DNA of 64,000 bases from Natronorubrum texcoconense (GCF_900100335.1 NZ_FNFE01000001.1:496001-560000), one strand, 5' to 3'. Shown: positions 16,344-25,907, counted from the first letter of the stretch. A program made the numbers and translations. The notes: generated by a model not told the origin, from the sequence alone.

Positions 16344-18386
16344 ATGGAGACGACATCGTCGGTCGACGGCGACGGTCCGCTCTCTCGGAAGTCCCTACTC
16401 GCGTCTGTGCTCGTCGTACTCGTCGTGATGGCGCTCGCGATCGGACTCGTCGCGACCCCGGTTGCGGCCCACGCCTACCTGAGCGACTCCGACCCCGGAA
16501 ACGGCGAACAGCTCGACGACGTCCCCGAGGAGGTCACCCTCTCCTTCTCGGGAGACGGCGTCGTCAACGCCGATATCGTCGTCGAGGGGCCGGACGGTGA
16601 GCCGGTCTCGAGCGAGCCCGAGATCGACGACGAGGACAACCAGATCGTCCGCGTGCCGATCGACGACGCCGACGGCGAGGATGGGATGTACACCGTCGAC
16701 TGGGAGGTCCTCGCCGACGACGGCCACACCACCTCCGGCTCGTTCTTTTTCGCCGTCGGCGACGAACCGCTCGATCGCGACGCCGTTCTCGAGGCCTACG
16801 AAGAGGGAGGCGAGGGCGATGAGGACGAGTCGGTCCCGCCGCTCGAAGCGGGAGCGAAGGCGCTGTTGCTCGTCGGCGTCGCCGGCCTGATCGGGATTCC
16901 GGCGGTCGCGGCCGTCGCCGTCGGTCCGGCGGTCGCTCGAGCGGACGCGACACAGCGAGAACTGATCGACGGACGGATCGGCACGCTCCTCGCCGGCGCC
17001 GCCGGACTCACGGTTCTGGGCTCGATCGCGCTCGGACTCGCTCGGAGCACGGCACTCGGGCCGCTCTCGACCGAGACGATCGCCCAGTTCACGGAGACGC
17101 CGCTCGGGGAGGCCTGGCTCGTGCAAGTGGCTCTCGCCGTCGGCGTCGCCGGGATCGTCGCGGCGCTGGCTCGCGGGCGGCTCCCGCGACGCGGAGCGCT
17201 GGCCGGAACGCTCGTCGGGGCGCTGGCCGTCGCGGGAACGATCGCGTGGACGAGTCACTCCGCGACCGCGATCGATCGAGTGAACGGCACTATCGTGGAT
17301 TTCGCCCACATCGCCGGCGCCGGCCTCTGGGTCGGCGGGCTGGCCGTCCTCGCGTTCGTCGTCGTGCCGACGGTTCGGAACGCACACCCCGAGGACCGTC
17401 CCGTCTTGCTCGCGGGGACGATCCGGCGGTTCTCGATCCTCGCGCTCGTCGGCGTCACGTTCGTCGTCGGGACGGGGTTCGTCCTGGCGTCGTGGCACGT
17501 CCCGACCGCCAGCGGCCTCACGGACACGTTCTACGGCCTCGTTCTGGCCGCGAAACTCCTCCTCGTCGTCGCCGCGCTCGCGCTCGGCGGCCTCACCCGA
17601 TACGTTCTCCTGGGTCGACTCGAGTCATCTCCGCCGACGGACGCCGTCGACGGTTCGCGCCCGGCAAGTACGGACGGCGGAAGCGACGGGAGCGGCCGGC
17701 AGCTGACGGTCACGCGGATCGCTCGAGCCGTCCGGCTCGAGGTCACGCTGCTAGTCGTCGTCCTGTTGCTCTCGGGGCTGCTCACGTCCGCCCCGACGGC
17801 CGCGGTCGCGGGTGCGGGCGGCGACGAACCGATCGAAGCGACCATCGAGTACGAGTACGACGACGTGCTCGTCGACGTGTCGGCGCTCCCGGCCGCCAAC
17901 GAGTCGACCGACGAGTCGTTCGAGCTTCGAGCGAACGAGCCGATCGTCTTCGAGGTCGCCTTCCTCGAGAACGGCTCACCGGTCGACTCCGAACAGCCAG
18001 TTCGGCTGCTGGCGAGCGGCGGGGACGGCACGGAGATCGAAGTCGAACTCGAGGAGACCGACGACGGCACCTACGCGACGGTCCAGCCGCTTCCCGACGC
18101 GGGCGAGTGGGAGCTTCGCGTCACCGGTTCACCCGGCGGCTCCTACGTCAGCGAGTGGATCGATGCGACCGCGCTTCCCGCGGACGAGCACGCCGACCAC
18201 GACGACGGTGCGGAGGAGCACGACCACGCGGACCACGATCACGATGGAGACGGTCACGACCACGGCTCCGCTGACGAGGCGTCGCCGTTTCAAACGCTGC
18301 TCGAGTTCGGTGCCGTCGCGACCGTGGTCGCCGGTTCGCTCGCGGTCGCCGTCGAAGGGCTCCAACTTCGGCGTAGAAACAGCTGA
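16344..18386 (+). CDS. CopC-CopD fusion, copper resistance/uptake membrane protein
   Basis: A 680-residue protein. A signal/anchor at about 17-42 is followed by a CopC domain (43-139), starting AHAYLSDSDPGNGEQL, where the histidine near the mature N-terminus is a typical copper ligand, with DDGHTTSGSFFFAVG closing the domain. Around residues 165-500 are eight or more membrane helices of the CopD type (for example LLLVGVAGLIGIPAVAAVAV, FAHIAGAGLWVGGLAVLAFV). An extracellular beta domain follows. Near the end there is a histidine/aspartate-rich stretch (DHDHDGDGHDHG) before a last helix, a probable metal-binding loop. CopC binds copper outside and CopD passes it through the membrane. Its operon partner is the propeller lipoprotein upstream. 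Confidence 0.88.
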   Translation: METTSSVDGDGPLSRKSLLASVLVVLVVMALAIGLVATPVAAHAYLSDSDPGNGEQLDDVPEEVTLSFSGDGVVNADIVVEGPDGEPVSSEPEIDDEDNQIVRVPIDDADGEDGMYTVDWEVLADDGHTTSGSFFFAVGDEPLDRDAVLEAYEEGGEGDEDESVPPLEAGAKALLLVGVAGLIGIPAVAAVAVGPAVARADATQRELIDGRIGTLLAGAAGLTVLGSIALGLARSTALGPLSTETIAQFTETPLGEAWLVQVALAVGVAGIVAALARGRLPRRGALAGTLVGALAVAGTIAWTSHSATAIDRVNGTIVDFAHIAGAGLWVGGLAVLAFVVVPTVRNAHPEDRPVLLAGTIRRFSILALVGVTFVVGTGFVLASWHVPTASGLTDTFYGLVLAAKLLLVVAALALGGLTRYVLLGRLESSPPTDAVDGSRPASTDGGSDGSGRQLTVTRIARAVRLEVTLLVVVLLLSGLLTSAPTAAVAGAGGDEPIEATIEYEYDDVLVDVSALPAANESTDESFELRANEPIVFEVAFLENGSPVDSEQPVRLLASGGDGTEIEVELEETDDGTYATVQPLPDAGEWELRVTGSPGGSYVSEWIDATALPADEHADHDDGAEEHDHADHDHDGDGHDHGSADEASPFQTLLEFGAVATVVAGSLAVAVEGLQLRRRNS

Positions 18387-18491
18387 AACAGCAGCGGTCC
18401 GTTCACCTCAGTCGAAAATCGCCGTTCGCCGCTCCTTCCGATTCGACCGTTGGGACCGCTCGATTCGAATTGTCGATGTCGAGTCCGACGG

Positions 18492-19025
18492 CTACGTCTG
18501 TCCCGAGCTCGACGTCCCCTCGAGCAACCCGTCGACGAGTCGGGTGAACCGATCGACGAGTCGGTCGGGAACCGTCGGAGTCACGTCCGAGAGCAGCGGC
18601 GCGGTTCGCTCCGGATTCGCGAGCGAGAGCGTGACGCGATTGCGCTCGTCGTAGGTTTTGTCGACGATCTCGCGTTCGACCAGGTGATCGAGGTGGTACT
18701 CGAGCGTGCTCCTGGCGATCCCGAGGTCGTCGGCGACCGTCGCGGGCCGACACGGCTCGTGTTCGATCAGGTAGACGACGAGCTCTCGGACCGTTTCGCG
18801 GCGGAACAGCGCGAGCGCACCGCGCTCCCACGCGTCGTATGCTGGCGGGTAGTAGTGCGTCTGGCCGTGGCATTCCTCGCGAACGAGGTCGCCAGCGTCG
18901 ATCAATCGACGGATGTGATACTGAATCTGTCCCGGCGCGTACGCCGACTCCCTGACGAGTTCGTTGAAGTGGATGCCGGCGTTCGATCGGACGTGGGCCC
19001 TGATTTGGTCTCGAGTATCGCTCAT
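18492..19025 (-). CDS. Winged-helix transcriptional regulator with two HTH units
   Basis: A 177-residue protein with two winged-helix units. The first is at about 5-60 (IRAHVRSNAGIHFNELVR, with recognition helix APGQIQYHIRRLIDAG) and the second at about 75-135 (PATVADDLGIARSTLEYHLDHL). This double architecture is common in haloarchaeal regulators encoded beside small membrane proteins such as the one at 19240. It converges with the CopC-CopD gene and diverges from the membrane protein gene. An inverted repeat TGGGAAC-N19-GTTCCCA lies in the 214-base divergent gap and may be an operator. The signal sensed is unknown; no obvious metal-binding cysteine cluster is present. Confidence 0.8.
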   Translation of the reverse strand: MSDTRDQIRAHVRSNAGIHFNELVRESAYAPGQIQYHIRRLIDAGDLVREECHGQTHYYPPAYDAWERGALALFRRETVRELVVYLIEHEPCRPATVADDLGIARSTLEYHLDHLVEREIVDKTYDERNRVTLSLANPERTAPLLSDVTPTVPDRLVDRFTRLVDGLLEGTSSSGQT

Positions 19026-19093
19026 GGGAATCGATCTGTCTCCGCGTTCACCGCTCGTATGACCGAACGATGGCTGCTACCACCGACTAGCGC

Positions 19094-19126
19094 TGGGAAC
19101 CTGATAACGGCTTTTGATCGTTCCCA
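19094..19126. promoter_or_regulatory. Inverted repeat in divergent regulator/membrane-protein promoter
   Basis: TGGGAAC (19094-19100) and GTTCCCA (19120-19126) form 7-bp arms separated by 19 bases, in the gap between the winged-helix gene (start 19025) and the membrane protein gene (start 19240). Its position fits an operator acting on one or both genes; this is inference from symmetry and place only. Confidence 0.35.
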
Positions 19127-19239
19127 ACAGATAAGAACCGACATATGACCCGTCCCGTCGGATCGAACGGGGCCCGCGAGCGGGAGACGGAGCCGACCGA
19201 AGCACATAGGTAGCTCACATGCCATGTAGCGTCGTGTAG

Positions 19240-19608
19240 ATGGATCACACGAGTCCCTTCGACATCCCGTGGCTGGATCCGCAGCTGGCCCCGGTGTTAC
19301 TCGCCGTGCTCGTCCTCGCCGTCGTCGGGACGACGATCCTCTTTTGCTGTGGCGTCGTCGCCTACTCGCGGCGACGGTCGATGCGTTATCTGCTGATCAC
19401 GGTCGTGCTCGGACTCCTCGCGCTCCGATCGGTCGTCGGACTCGGAACGGCCTTCGGACTCGTCCCGATGACGATACACCACCTCGTCGAACACGGGCTC
19501 GACTTTACGATCGCCGTGCTCATCCTGTACGCAGTCTACCGAAGCGGCCCGACGAATGGTACTGAAACGGAGACTGAACGGACGACGTCCGACCTGGACG
19601 GCGATTGA
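19240..19608 (+). CDS. Small multi-pass membrane protein, unknown function
   Basis: A 122-residue protein with three hydrophobic segments: about 16-42 (APVLLAVLVLAVVGTTILFC), 50-72 (LLITVVLGLLALRSVVGLG) and 80-104 (HHLVEHGLDFTIAVLILYAVY). A polar acidic tail follows. A histidine pair in the third helix region (THHLVEHG) could bind a metal or heme. Proteins of this type are typically found next to a double winged-helix regulator in haloarchaea, as here. No enzymatic domain is recognised. Confidence 0.72.
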   Translation: MDHTSPFDIPWLDPQLAPVLLAVLVLAVVGTTILFCCGVVAYSRRRSMRYLLITVVLGLLALRSVVGLGTAFGLVPMTIHHLVEHGLDFTIAVLILYAVYRSGPTNGTETETERTTSDLDGD

Positions 19609-19632
19609 GCCGCAGTCCGATCCACAGCTCCG

Positions 19633-20346
19633 CTACCCGAGTCGCTCGAGGACGTCGCTGCCCTCGAGATAGCGAAAGTCGTGGCGATCCGCGTAGGCGC
19701 GGGCGTCGACGGGGGTCAGCGCCTCGCCGGTTTCGTCGTCCAACATCTCGCAGACGACGACGGCGGGCGAGAGGTCGGCGGCTTCGGCGAGGGCGACGCC
19801 AAGTTCGGTGTGGCCCTCGCGCTGGGCGACGAGATCGGGCGCGGCCTTGAGCAGGTGGACGTGCCCAGGCACGCGGAACTCCGCCGCGAAGTCGGTCTCC
19901 TCCGGTGCGCCTGCAGCCGCGCCCAGCGCCCGGATCGTCAGCGACCGATCGTTGTCCGTGATCCCGGTGTAGGTATCCCGGTGGTTGACCGTCAGCGAGA
20001 ACGACGAGCGCTCGTCGTAGCCGAGTTCGTGGTCGCCGCTCGCGGGGTGGTCGACCTCGTCGGTGTAGAACGGGAGGTCGAACGCCTCGGCGAGATCGTG
20101 GCCGAGGGCGACGCAGACGAGGCCGCCGGCATCGTTTCGCAGGCGAGCGACCGCCTCGGGCGTGACGCTATCGGCGTGGTAGATCAGATCCGTCTCGCCC
20201 TCGCGATCGGCCGCGTCGTGAACGAGCACGGGTTCGCCGGCCCGGAGCGAGTCGAGGGCGTCTTCGACCGAGTCGGCCGTCGCCGTCGAACCAGTTCCGT
20301 CACCCCCGCCGGCGTTCGGTCGCGTTCCGGCGTGGTGGCCGGTCAT
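19633..20346 (-). CDS. ribB: 3,4-dihydroxy-2-butanone-4-phosphate synthase
   Basis: A 237-residue RibB. After a disordered glycine-rich N-terminus of about 25 residues comes the core: the acidic loop DREGETDL that binds Mg2+ and ribulose-5-phosphate, the [15 protein letters not shown] block, and the C-terminal [13 protein letters not shown]. It makes the four-carbon unit of riboflavin. There is no fused GTP cyclohydrolase II domain, as expected for archaea. Its ATG overlaps the stop of the riboflavin kinase gene (ATGA), so the two are translationally coupled and presumably co-regulated from the promoter at about 21075. Confidence 0.93.
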   Translation of the reverse strand: MTGHHAGTRPNAGGGDGTGSTATADSVEDALDSLRAGEPVLVHDAADREGETDLIYHADSVTPEAVARLRNDAGGLVCVALGHDLAEAFDLPFYTDEVDHPASGDHELGYDERSSFSLTVNHRDTYTGITDNDRSLTIRALGAAAGAPEETDFAAEFRVPGHVHLLKAAPDLVAQREGHTELGVALAEAADLSPAVVVCEMLDDETGEALTPVDARAYADRHDFRYLEGSDVLERLG

Positions 20347-21050
20347 CGTCGATCACCCACGTAGACCGTGACGTGATCCTCATCGTCGAGATCGAGCGTC
20401 TCGCGCAGTTTCTCGGGCGCGATGACCTCGAGCTGGTCCTCGTCGTGGTGAGTTCGCTCGGGTGCGATGATGTGGGCGTCCTCGTAGCGCTCGCCTTCGG
20501 CCGTTTCGATCGTCGCCCGGTGACAGACTGCCGGGCCGTAGGTGCGCTCGTCGTCCTCCCAGCCGTCGATCGGGACCGGCTCGAGCGAGGCGAGAGCGCT
20601 GCGTCGGCGGACGCTGTCCTCCCGCAGGTCGACGTTCAGGGTGCCGGGGAACGGCTCGTAACCGAGTCGTTCCTCGAACTGCCGCATATAGCCCGACAGC
20701 GAGATGTAGTGACGGCCCTCGCCCATCCCGCTGGTGACGGTGCCGTCGAGTTCGATCTCCGAGTCCGTCTCGAAGATGCGACGGTAGTCCTCGTACTCGG
20801 CGTGGAGTGCGCGCTCGCCCTCGTCGGTGATTGCCACCCACTGGCCGTCGCTGACGGTATCGCGCTCGAGGAGGTCGGCACTCTCGAGGCGCTGAAGCCG
20901 TCGCGAGGCGGTCTGGTTCGACGCATTCAGTCGTTCTGCGAGGTGAGAACAGGAGATCTTGACGTCGCCCTCGAGGCCGCCCTCGAGCGCGAGCAGTTTG
21001 AGCACGGCGAGTTCGTCGTGCCCGACGGCAGACTCGGCTGACACTGACAT
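20343..21050 (-). CDS. ribK: CTP-dependent riboflavin kinase with N-terminal HTH (RbkR type)
   Basis: A 235-residue two-domain protein. Residues about 8-90 are a winged helix ([31 protein letters not shown]). Residues about 105-235 are the archaeal RibK fold: [19 protein letters not shown], the PGTLNVDL block, and [11 protein letters not shown] near the end. Archaeal RibK uses CTP to phosphorylate riboflavin to FMN. The HTH-fused form is known as RbkR, a kinase that also represses riboflavin genes (established knowledge). ATG 21050 starts the conserved part; upstream codons run through the promoter. A GCATACC-N6-GGTATGC inverted repeat lies just upstream. Confidence 0.92.
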   Translation of the reverse strand: MSVSAESAVGHDELAVLKLLALEGGLEGDVKISCSHLAERLNASNQTASRRLQRLESADLLERDTVSDGQWVAITDEGERALHAEYEDYRRIFETDSEIELDGTVTSGMGEGRHYISLSGYMRQFEERLGYEPFPGTLNVDLREDSVRRRSALASLEPVPIDGWEDDERTYGPAVCHRATIETAEGERYEDAHIIAPERTHHDEDQLEVIAPEKLRETLDLDDEDHVTVYVGDRR

Positions 21051-21071
21051 ACCGAAGGCTATGGGACAGCT

Positions 21072-21099
21072 ACCTAAAAGCATACCGAATGTGGTATGC
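21072..21099 (-). promoter_or_regulatory. ribK-ribB promoter with candidate RbkR operator
   Basis: On the minus strand a CTTTTAGGTAG box (complement of 21072-21082) lies 22-32 bases before the ribK start. GCATACC (21080-21086) and GGTATGC (21093-21099) form an inverted repeat with a 6-base spacer that overlaps and abuts the box on its upstream side. A repressor dimer bound here would block TBP/TFB. Confidence 0.5.
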
Positions 21100-21226
21100 A
21101 TAACAGAACTGTGATGGAGTTGGCGAGCGTTTATCGCCGGTACCACACGGTTGGGGAGTCGAGGCAAAAAGCCACCGGTGGCTCCCGCTGTAGGAATACG
21201 GTCAGTCGAATGTCGAGGGCAGAGAC

Positions 21227-22531
21227 TCATCTAATGGTCGAAAACGCCTCCAGAACGTGCGGCCAGTGTTCGTGGGCCGCCCGTGCGTTCCCGGCTAACG
21301 ATCCGCCGAATTCCTCCGCTGTCGTCCCCCTAACCGGCCGGTACGGCGGATAGATCCCGTGACCCGCCGTCTCGTAGACGAGATGCTCGAACGAGCGACG
21401 GCCCTGCGATTCGAACCGTTCGACCGCGGTCTCGTGGAGTCGTGCGGTCGGCCACAGTTCGTCGTCGCCGCCAGAGACCAACACGACGTTACCGTCGATC
21501 CGCTCGACGGGAATCGTGGCGGCGTCGATCGTCTCCGCACTCGCGGCCTCGAGCGATTCGACGAAAAATTCCCGTCCGGACAGCCCCTCCTCGGTCACAC
21601 CGTCGTGGTACGGAACGTACGGTATCGGCTCGCCGCCCAGCGACCACGACGACGTTTCGGGCGGGTCGGTTACGGTGGCCCCACCCTCCCAGACCAGCCC
21701 GCTGCCGACGATCGAAACGACCGGACCGATCGCGTCGAACTGACTGCCGGCGAGCAGTGCGAGTTCGCCCCCCTTCGACATCCCGATCACGCCGACCCGA
21801 TCGCCGATCACCCCGTCGCGATCGAGGAGCCACTCGGCCGCCGTTTCGACGTACTCGAGCGGAATCTCGACGAGATCGTCCGGAAGCCCCCCAGCTCCGA
21901 AGTACTGCAGTGCGAACGCCGTATATCTCCGCTGAGCGAGCTGTAACGCGTGGTCGATCAGCGGCCGACCGTCGGAGCCGTGCAGGACGAGGATGCCGGG
22001 CCCACCGTCGCCGTCGAGCGGCTCGAACACGTCGCCGACCAACTCGGCGTGGTCGGGCTCCGCGGCCGCTTCGGGGTCCGGATGCCGTCGGCGCAGTTCG
22101 GTCGAGCCGAACCGCTCGTCCTCGGTCCCGACGCTGTAGGTCAGTCGTTCCTCGCCCGAGGGCAGATACTCCCAGAACGACTCGTAGCTACACTGGATCA
22201 GTGCGACCGGGATCGGCACGTCGAGGTCCGCCGGCACGTGGCCGTCGACGACCCTCGCGCTCGACAGATCGAGCCGGCCCTCACCGTCGGTCTCGAGCGT
22301 CGAAATCGCATCAGAACCGCCCTCCGGCCACTCGAGAGTTACCTCGAGTTCTGTCGTCGCGGAGAGCCCGTCGACCGTCAGGTCGAACGGCTCGTCGGGC
22401 CGGACTTCCTGGGGGTGGTCGAACGCGATGCCGTCGTCCGAATCGTCTCCGCAACAGCCGGCGACGCCCGCTGCGAGAGCAGTTCCGAGAGTCGCGACGG
22501 TCCGTCGCCGACTGTAGCTCCGATCTCGCAT
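21227..22531 (-). CDS. Exported acyl-CoA thioester hydrolase/BAAT-type hydrolase, Tat lipoprotein
   Basis: A 434-residue protein. The N-terminus [16 protein letters not shown] is a Tat-like signal ending in a lipobox AGC (C26). Residues about 35-145 match the beta-sandwich N-domain of the acyl-CoA thioesterase/BAAT family. The C-terminal alpha/beta hydrolase has LVLHGSDG as oxyanion strand, [13 protein letters not shown] with nucleophile Ser252, the acidic GGDDELWP and the histidine [10 protein letters not shown]. The usual family members act on acyl-CoA inside cells; here the exported form must have another substrate. It converges on nothing close; the ribK promoter lies just downstream. Confidence 0.8.
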   Translation of the reverse strand: MRDRSYSRRRTVATLGTALAAGVAGCCGDDSDDGIAFDHPQEVRPDEPFDLTVDGLSATTELEVTLEWPEGGSDAISTLETDGEGRLDLSSARVVDGHVPADLDVPIPVALIQCSYESFWEYLPSGEERLTYSVGTEDERFGSTELRRRHPDPEAAAEPDHAELVGDVFEPLDGDGGPGILVLHGSDGRPLIDHALQLAQRRYTAFALQYFGAGGLPDDLVEIPLEYVETAAEWLLDRDGVIGDRVGVIGMSKGGELALLAGSQFDAIGPVVSIVGSGLVWEGGATVTDPPETSSWSLGGEPIPYVPYHDGVTEEGLSGREFFVESLEAASAETIDAATIPVERIDGNVVLVSGGDDELWPTARLHETAVERFESQGRRSFEHLVYETAGHGIYPPYRPVRGTTAEEFGGSLAGNARAAHEHWPHVLEAFSTIR

Positions 22532-22621
22532 CTTCCGTTCGTGTTCACACTACCCACAGATGTCACCGTAAAACCAGGTGTGCGAGCCCATCGACGGCCG
22601 GGACGTTTCGGTCGACGACTG

Positions 22622-23416
22622 TCACAGGTCGCGGCCGATGGCCTCGTCGATCGTCGCGACACGGTCCGGGTCTGTGGTCCAGAAGCCCTCCCAGACTCGA
22701 GGCTCGGTCTCGAGACAGACCAGCGCGGTCGCTTCGACGTCGGGGGCTGCCCTATCAGGATCGAGCTCGTCGGGCCGGTAGACGACGAACCAGGCGTCTC
22801 GGTACACCGGCTCCGTTCCGCTGCGGACGGTGACGTCGAGATCGACCGTCGTTCCGTCGTCGACGCCGTAGACGTAAACGTCGACGTCGGTCGCACTGAG
22901 CGTGTCGTAAACTTCGCGAGTACCCACCTCGTCGTCGATCCTCGAGAGTCGCTGAAACGAACTGCGCAACGTTCCCCGACCTGCAGCCCACGCGAGCTGC
23001 TCGATGTACCGGGAGACGAGGATCAACAACAGCTTCTCCTTGTGCGCCAGCGGGTAGCCGCGCAGACGCAAACGCGTGTCCTCGAGGGCCGCCAGCACGT
23101 CCGGGAACTCGATCTCGCCGAGCCCGCGCGCACCGGTCACGAACAGATCCGAGTTGATCGCCAGAATCGATTCGTAGAGTTCCATCATCCGCGAGGCGGC
23201 GACGGGAACGCCGTCCTCGAGTAACACGACGATATCGCCGTCGACGGCGTCGAACTCGTCCGCGACCGAGTCGGGGACGGTTGTCTCGACGTCGATCGAC
23301 TGCGTCTCGAACGTCTCCGCGAGCATGACCTCGAGCGGACCGGGCCCGTCGGCGCTGAGAACGGCGATCGTCACGGCCGCAGGATCGGCATCCTCGATAA
23401 ACGGTCGAAGCGTCAC
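22622..23416 (-). CDS. DICT sensory-domain protein
   Basis: A 264-residue soluble protein. Residues about 15-75 read as an alpha/beta region with a DICT-like pattern, and the central YPLAHKEKLLLILVSRYIEQLAWAAGRG is characteristic of haloarchaeal DICT proteins. The C-terminal half, about 155-264, is a beta-rich domain (VDVYVYGVDDG, DAWFVVYRPDEL, VCLETEPRVWEGFWT). DICT domains occur next to cyclases and histidine kinases in bacteria and are thought to sense light or redox signals. No DNA-binding or catalytic domain is visible. The start is GTG. Function in haloarchaea is not established. Confidence 0.72.
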   Translation of the reverse strand: MTLRPFIEDADPAAVTIAVLSADGPGPLEVMLAETFETQSIDVETTVPDSVADEFDAVDGDIVVLLEDGVPVAASRMMELYESILAINSDLFVTGARGLGEIEFPDVLAALEDTRLRLRGYPLAHKEKLLLILVSRYIEQLAWAAGRGTLRSSFQRLSRIDDEVGTREVYDTLSATDVDVYVYGVDDGTTVDLDVTVRSGTEPVYRDAWFVVYRPDELDPDRAAPDVEATALVCLETEPRVWEGFWTTDPDRVATIDEAIGRDL

Positions 23417-23703
23417 TGTCCACCGTTCTGCAGTATCGATGATAACCGTTATTGCTGCTGTGAGGACGATCCGTAAGCTGTGAATTCGATAAACTCAACT
23501 TTATTTCCGATTAGTGTGCGATCTGGAACATAAAGTCAAATAAATCGCTATTATGGGTAGATATATGAGGTATAAGCAAAGCTGCGAAAAGTTCTTGTTT
23601 CCATATGGTGCATGTGGTCGTATGACACGATATCAGGACCCCGCGGCGAAACGATTCGACTCGAGCCACAGCACGCACACGTCGCCGGCACACCGAGATC
23701 ACC

Positions 23704-24816
23704 GTGTTGACACCCGAACCTGAACGAATACGGCGGAGCGTCGAGGTCGAATACTGGGTCATCGACGACGACGGGCGGCTGGTCGAACCCGGCCCACTCG
23801 TCGACGCCTCACCGGGAGCCGAACGGGAGTTCGTCGAACCGTTGCTCGAGATCAAGACGACGCCCTGTGAAACCTCGACGGAGCTGCGAGAGGAGCTGTT
23901 CGACAGGATCGGCGCCGTCCTCGAGCGAGCCGACGAGCTCGGCAGAGGACTCGTTCCGCTCGGCACGCCGATCGCCTTCGATGAGATTCGGGAGCTCCCG
24001 AGTGACAGAACGCAGATTCAAAACCGCGTCGTCGGCGAAAACTTCGAATACGCACGCCACTGTGCGGGGACGCACGTGCACGTCGAACAACAACCCGGCT
24101 GTGAAATCGACCAGTTGAACACCCTCATCGCACTCGATCCTGCGCTGGCGCTGCTCAACTCGTCGCCATATTTCCGAGGTCAACCGCTCGCCACCGGAGC
24201 GCGCTCGAAGCTGTACCGCTGGCTGGCCTACGACGACGTCCCACACCAGGGCTGGCTGTGGTCGTACGTCGACGACGCAGACGAGTGGAACCGCCGACTC
24301 GAGCGCCGATACGAGGAGTTCGTGACCGGAGCCACCGACGCGGGTGTCGCCCGCCAGGCCGTCGAGGCGAACTTCGATCCCGAGAGCGCGATCTGGACGC
24401 CCGTCCAGCTCCGCGAGGAGTTCTCGACCGTCGAGTGGCGCTCACCCGACAGCGCCCTGCCGAGTCAGATCGTCCGGCTGGCCAATCGGATGGCCGACCT
24501 CGCCGAACGACTCGGCGATTCCGACGTCCGTATCGAGGGCAAAACCGGCGACGTGCGGGAGGAGACGTTCGTGCTCCCCGAGTTCGATGCCGTCCTCGAA
24601 TACGTCAACCAGGCGATCCGAGACGGGATCGAATCGGCCGCCGTTCGGTCGTACCTCGAGCGGATGGGGTTCGACGTCGACGCCTACGAGCCGATCGCTC
24701 ACGAGTTCGAAGGGCGGGAGATAACGAGTGCGGACACAGCGCGGGCGCTCCGACTCGAGTACGCGACGCGACTCGAACAGGACGTGCGGCGGGCGACGCC
24801 GCTCAGTAGCGATTGA
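23704..24816 (+). CDS. Glutamate-cysteine ligase family 2 (GCS2) carboxylate-amine ligase
   Basis: A 370-residue protein of the GCS2/YbdK family. The N-terminal SVEVEYWVIDDDGRLVEPG supplies the ATP/metal acidic residues, LLEIKTTPCET follows, then GTHVHVEQQPG, LNSSPYFRG and RLANRMADLAERLG. Haloarchaea make gamma-glutamylcysteine as their main thiol with an enzyme of this family. This protein differs from the shorter N-terminus I would expect of the main GshA, so it may be that enzyme or a paralogue. Start codon is GTG 23704 or the next codon TTG; an in-frame stop lies upstream at about 23626. The 287-base upstream gap is AT-rich with several TATA-like boxes. Confidence 0.78.
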   Translation: MLTPEPERIRRSVEVEYWVIDDDGRLVEPGPLVDASPGAEREFVEPLLEIKTTPCETSTELREELFDRIGAVLERADELGRGLVPLGTPIAFDEIRELPSDRTQIQNRVVGENFEYARHCAGTHVHVEQQPGCEIDQLNTLIALDPALALLNSSPYFRGQPLATGARSKLYRWLAYDDVPHQGWLWSYVDDADEWNRRLERRYEEFVTGATDAGVARQAVEANFDPESAIWTPVQLREEFSTVEWRSPDSALPSQIVRLANRMADLAERLGDSDVRIEGKTGDVREETFVLPEFDAVLEYVNQAIRDGIESAAVRSYLERMGFDVDAYEPIAHEFEGREITSADTARALRLEYATRLEQDVRRATPLSSD

Positions 24817-24875
24817 TCGGAAGCCGTCGGCGAACCGGTCCGGTCCCGGCTTCGCGGCCGGGAGGACGGATTCGT

Positions 24876-25907
24876 TCAGTCGCCGGTGACCGGGTCGCGC
24901 TCCCAGAACTCGCTGTCCTTCTTCAGTTTCGGCACCCAGGTGTCTCTCGTCTTCGAGAGCAAGGCGACGCGGGAGGCCGGCACCTCCTTCACTTCCGTGA
25001 ACTCGGGCATGTACTCCCCGATACGCTCGGTGAACTCGACAACCTCTTCGTGGTCGGGCATCGCCGAGCGGTCGAGTCGGCCCCGCGAGTGGCCGACGTG
25101 CATGTACGCCTTCATCTCGATAAAGTCCGGATCGGCCTGCTGGTAGAAGCCGGCGTACCAGTCGGGATGGTGCATGTTCTCGCCCTTGACGAGCGTCGTT
25201 CGGAGCACGGTTCGGGTTTCGTCCTTCTCGGCGAGGACGTCCATCGTCTCGAGGAGTTTCTCCCAGGCGTCGTCTTCCATCGCGCCGACGACGTTGTCGA
25301 AGGTGTGGCGTTCGGGGGCGTCGACGCTGACGTACAACTGCGTGGGATCGCACTCCCGGAGCACCTCGGGTCGGGTACCGTTGGAGACGAGGAAGGTCGT
25401 GATGTCGCGGTCGTGGAACGCGTCGATGAGTTCCGGCAGGTAGGGGTAGAGCGACGGTTCGCCGTCGAGCGAGATCGCGACGTGGCGCGGCTCCATCGAC
25501 TGCTCGAACACCTCCCGGGGCACCTCGTCGTTGCCGCCGAAGCCGGAGAGGAGTCGCTTCTGGAGTTTCAACGAGGCGTCGACGACCGCCTCGGGGTCGT
25601 CCCACTCGACGTCGTCCATCTCGTAGGAGTGGCCCTGGTGGTCGCGCCAGCAGAAGACGCAGCGTTCGTTACACCGAACGACCGGCGTCATCTGGATGCA
25701 GCGGTGGGACTCGATCCCGTAGTAGATGTTCTTGTAGCACTTGCCCTCGCCGCGCAAGGCGTTGGCCGTCCAGCCGCAGGTCTGGGCGGCCGTGTGGTTC
25801 TCGCTGTGGTAGTCGGGACTCGAGACCTGCATCGGGCCGCCGTCGTCGCCCTCGTCGGTGTCGGCGTCGGTCCCGGCGTCGACGCCCGTCTCGGCGGAAT
25901 CGCTCAT
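24876..25907 (-). CDS. taw1: tRNA 4-demethylwyosine synthase (TYW1/Taw1), radical SAM
   Basis: A 343-residue radical SAM enzyme. After an acidic, disordered first 25 residues, the conserved CGWTANALRGEGKCYKN leads to the 4Fe-4S cysteines C79-x3-C83-x2-C86 (CNERCVFCW). TYW1 markers follow: HVAISLDGEPSLYPYLPEL and the SxDAPERHTFDN block, with MKAYMHVGHSRGRL later. It condenses pyruvate with m1G37 on tRNA-Phe to make the tricyclic imG-14. Its substrate is the product of Trm5, the gene cut by the window start. ATG 25907 was chosen because the sequence upstream lacks conservation. Confidence 0.93.
   Translation of the reverse strand: MSDSAETGVDAGTDADTDEGDDGGPMQVSSPDYHSENHTAAQTCGWTANALRGEGKCYKNIYYGIESHRCIQMTPVVRCNERCVFCWRDHQGHSYEMDDVEWDDPEAVVDASLKLQKRLLSGFGGNDEVPREVFEQSMEPRHVAISLDGEPSLYPYLPELIDAFHDRDITTFLVSNGTRPEVLRECDPTQLYVSVDAPERHTFDNVVGAMEDDAWEKLLETMDVLAEKDETRTVLRTTLVKGENMHHPDWYAGFYQQADPDFIEMKAYMHVGHSRGRLDRSAMPDHEEVVEFTERIGEYMPEFTEVKEVPASRVALLSKTRDTWVPKLKKDSEFWERDPVTGD

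Noticed and set aside
23554-23722. Small frame upstream of the GCS2 gene (MGRYMRYKQSCEKF)
   Set aside because: Rare codons, no hydrophobic or conserved part, and it overlaps the GCS2 start; more likely promoter DNA.
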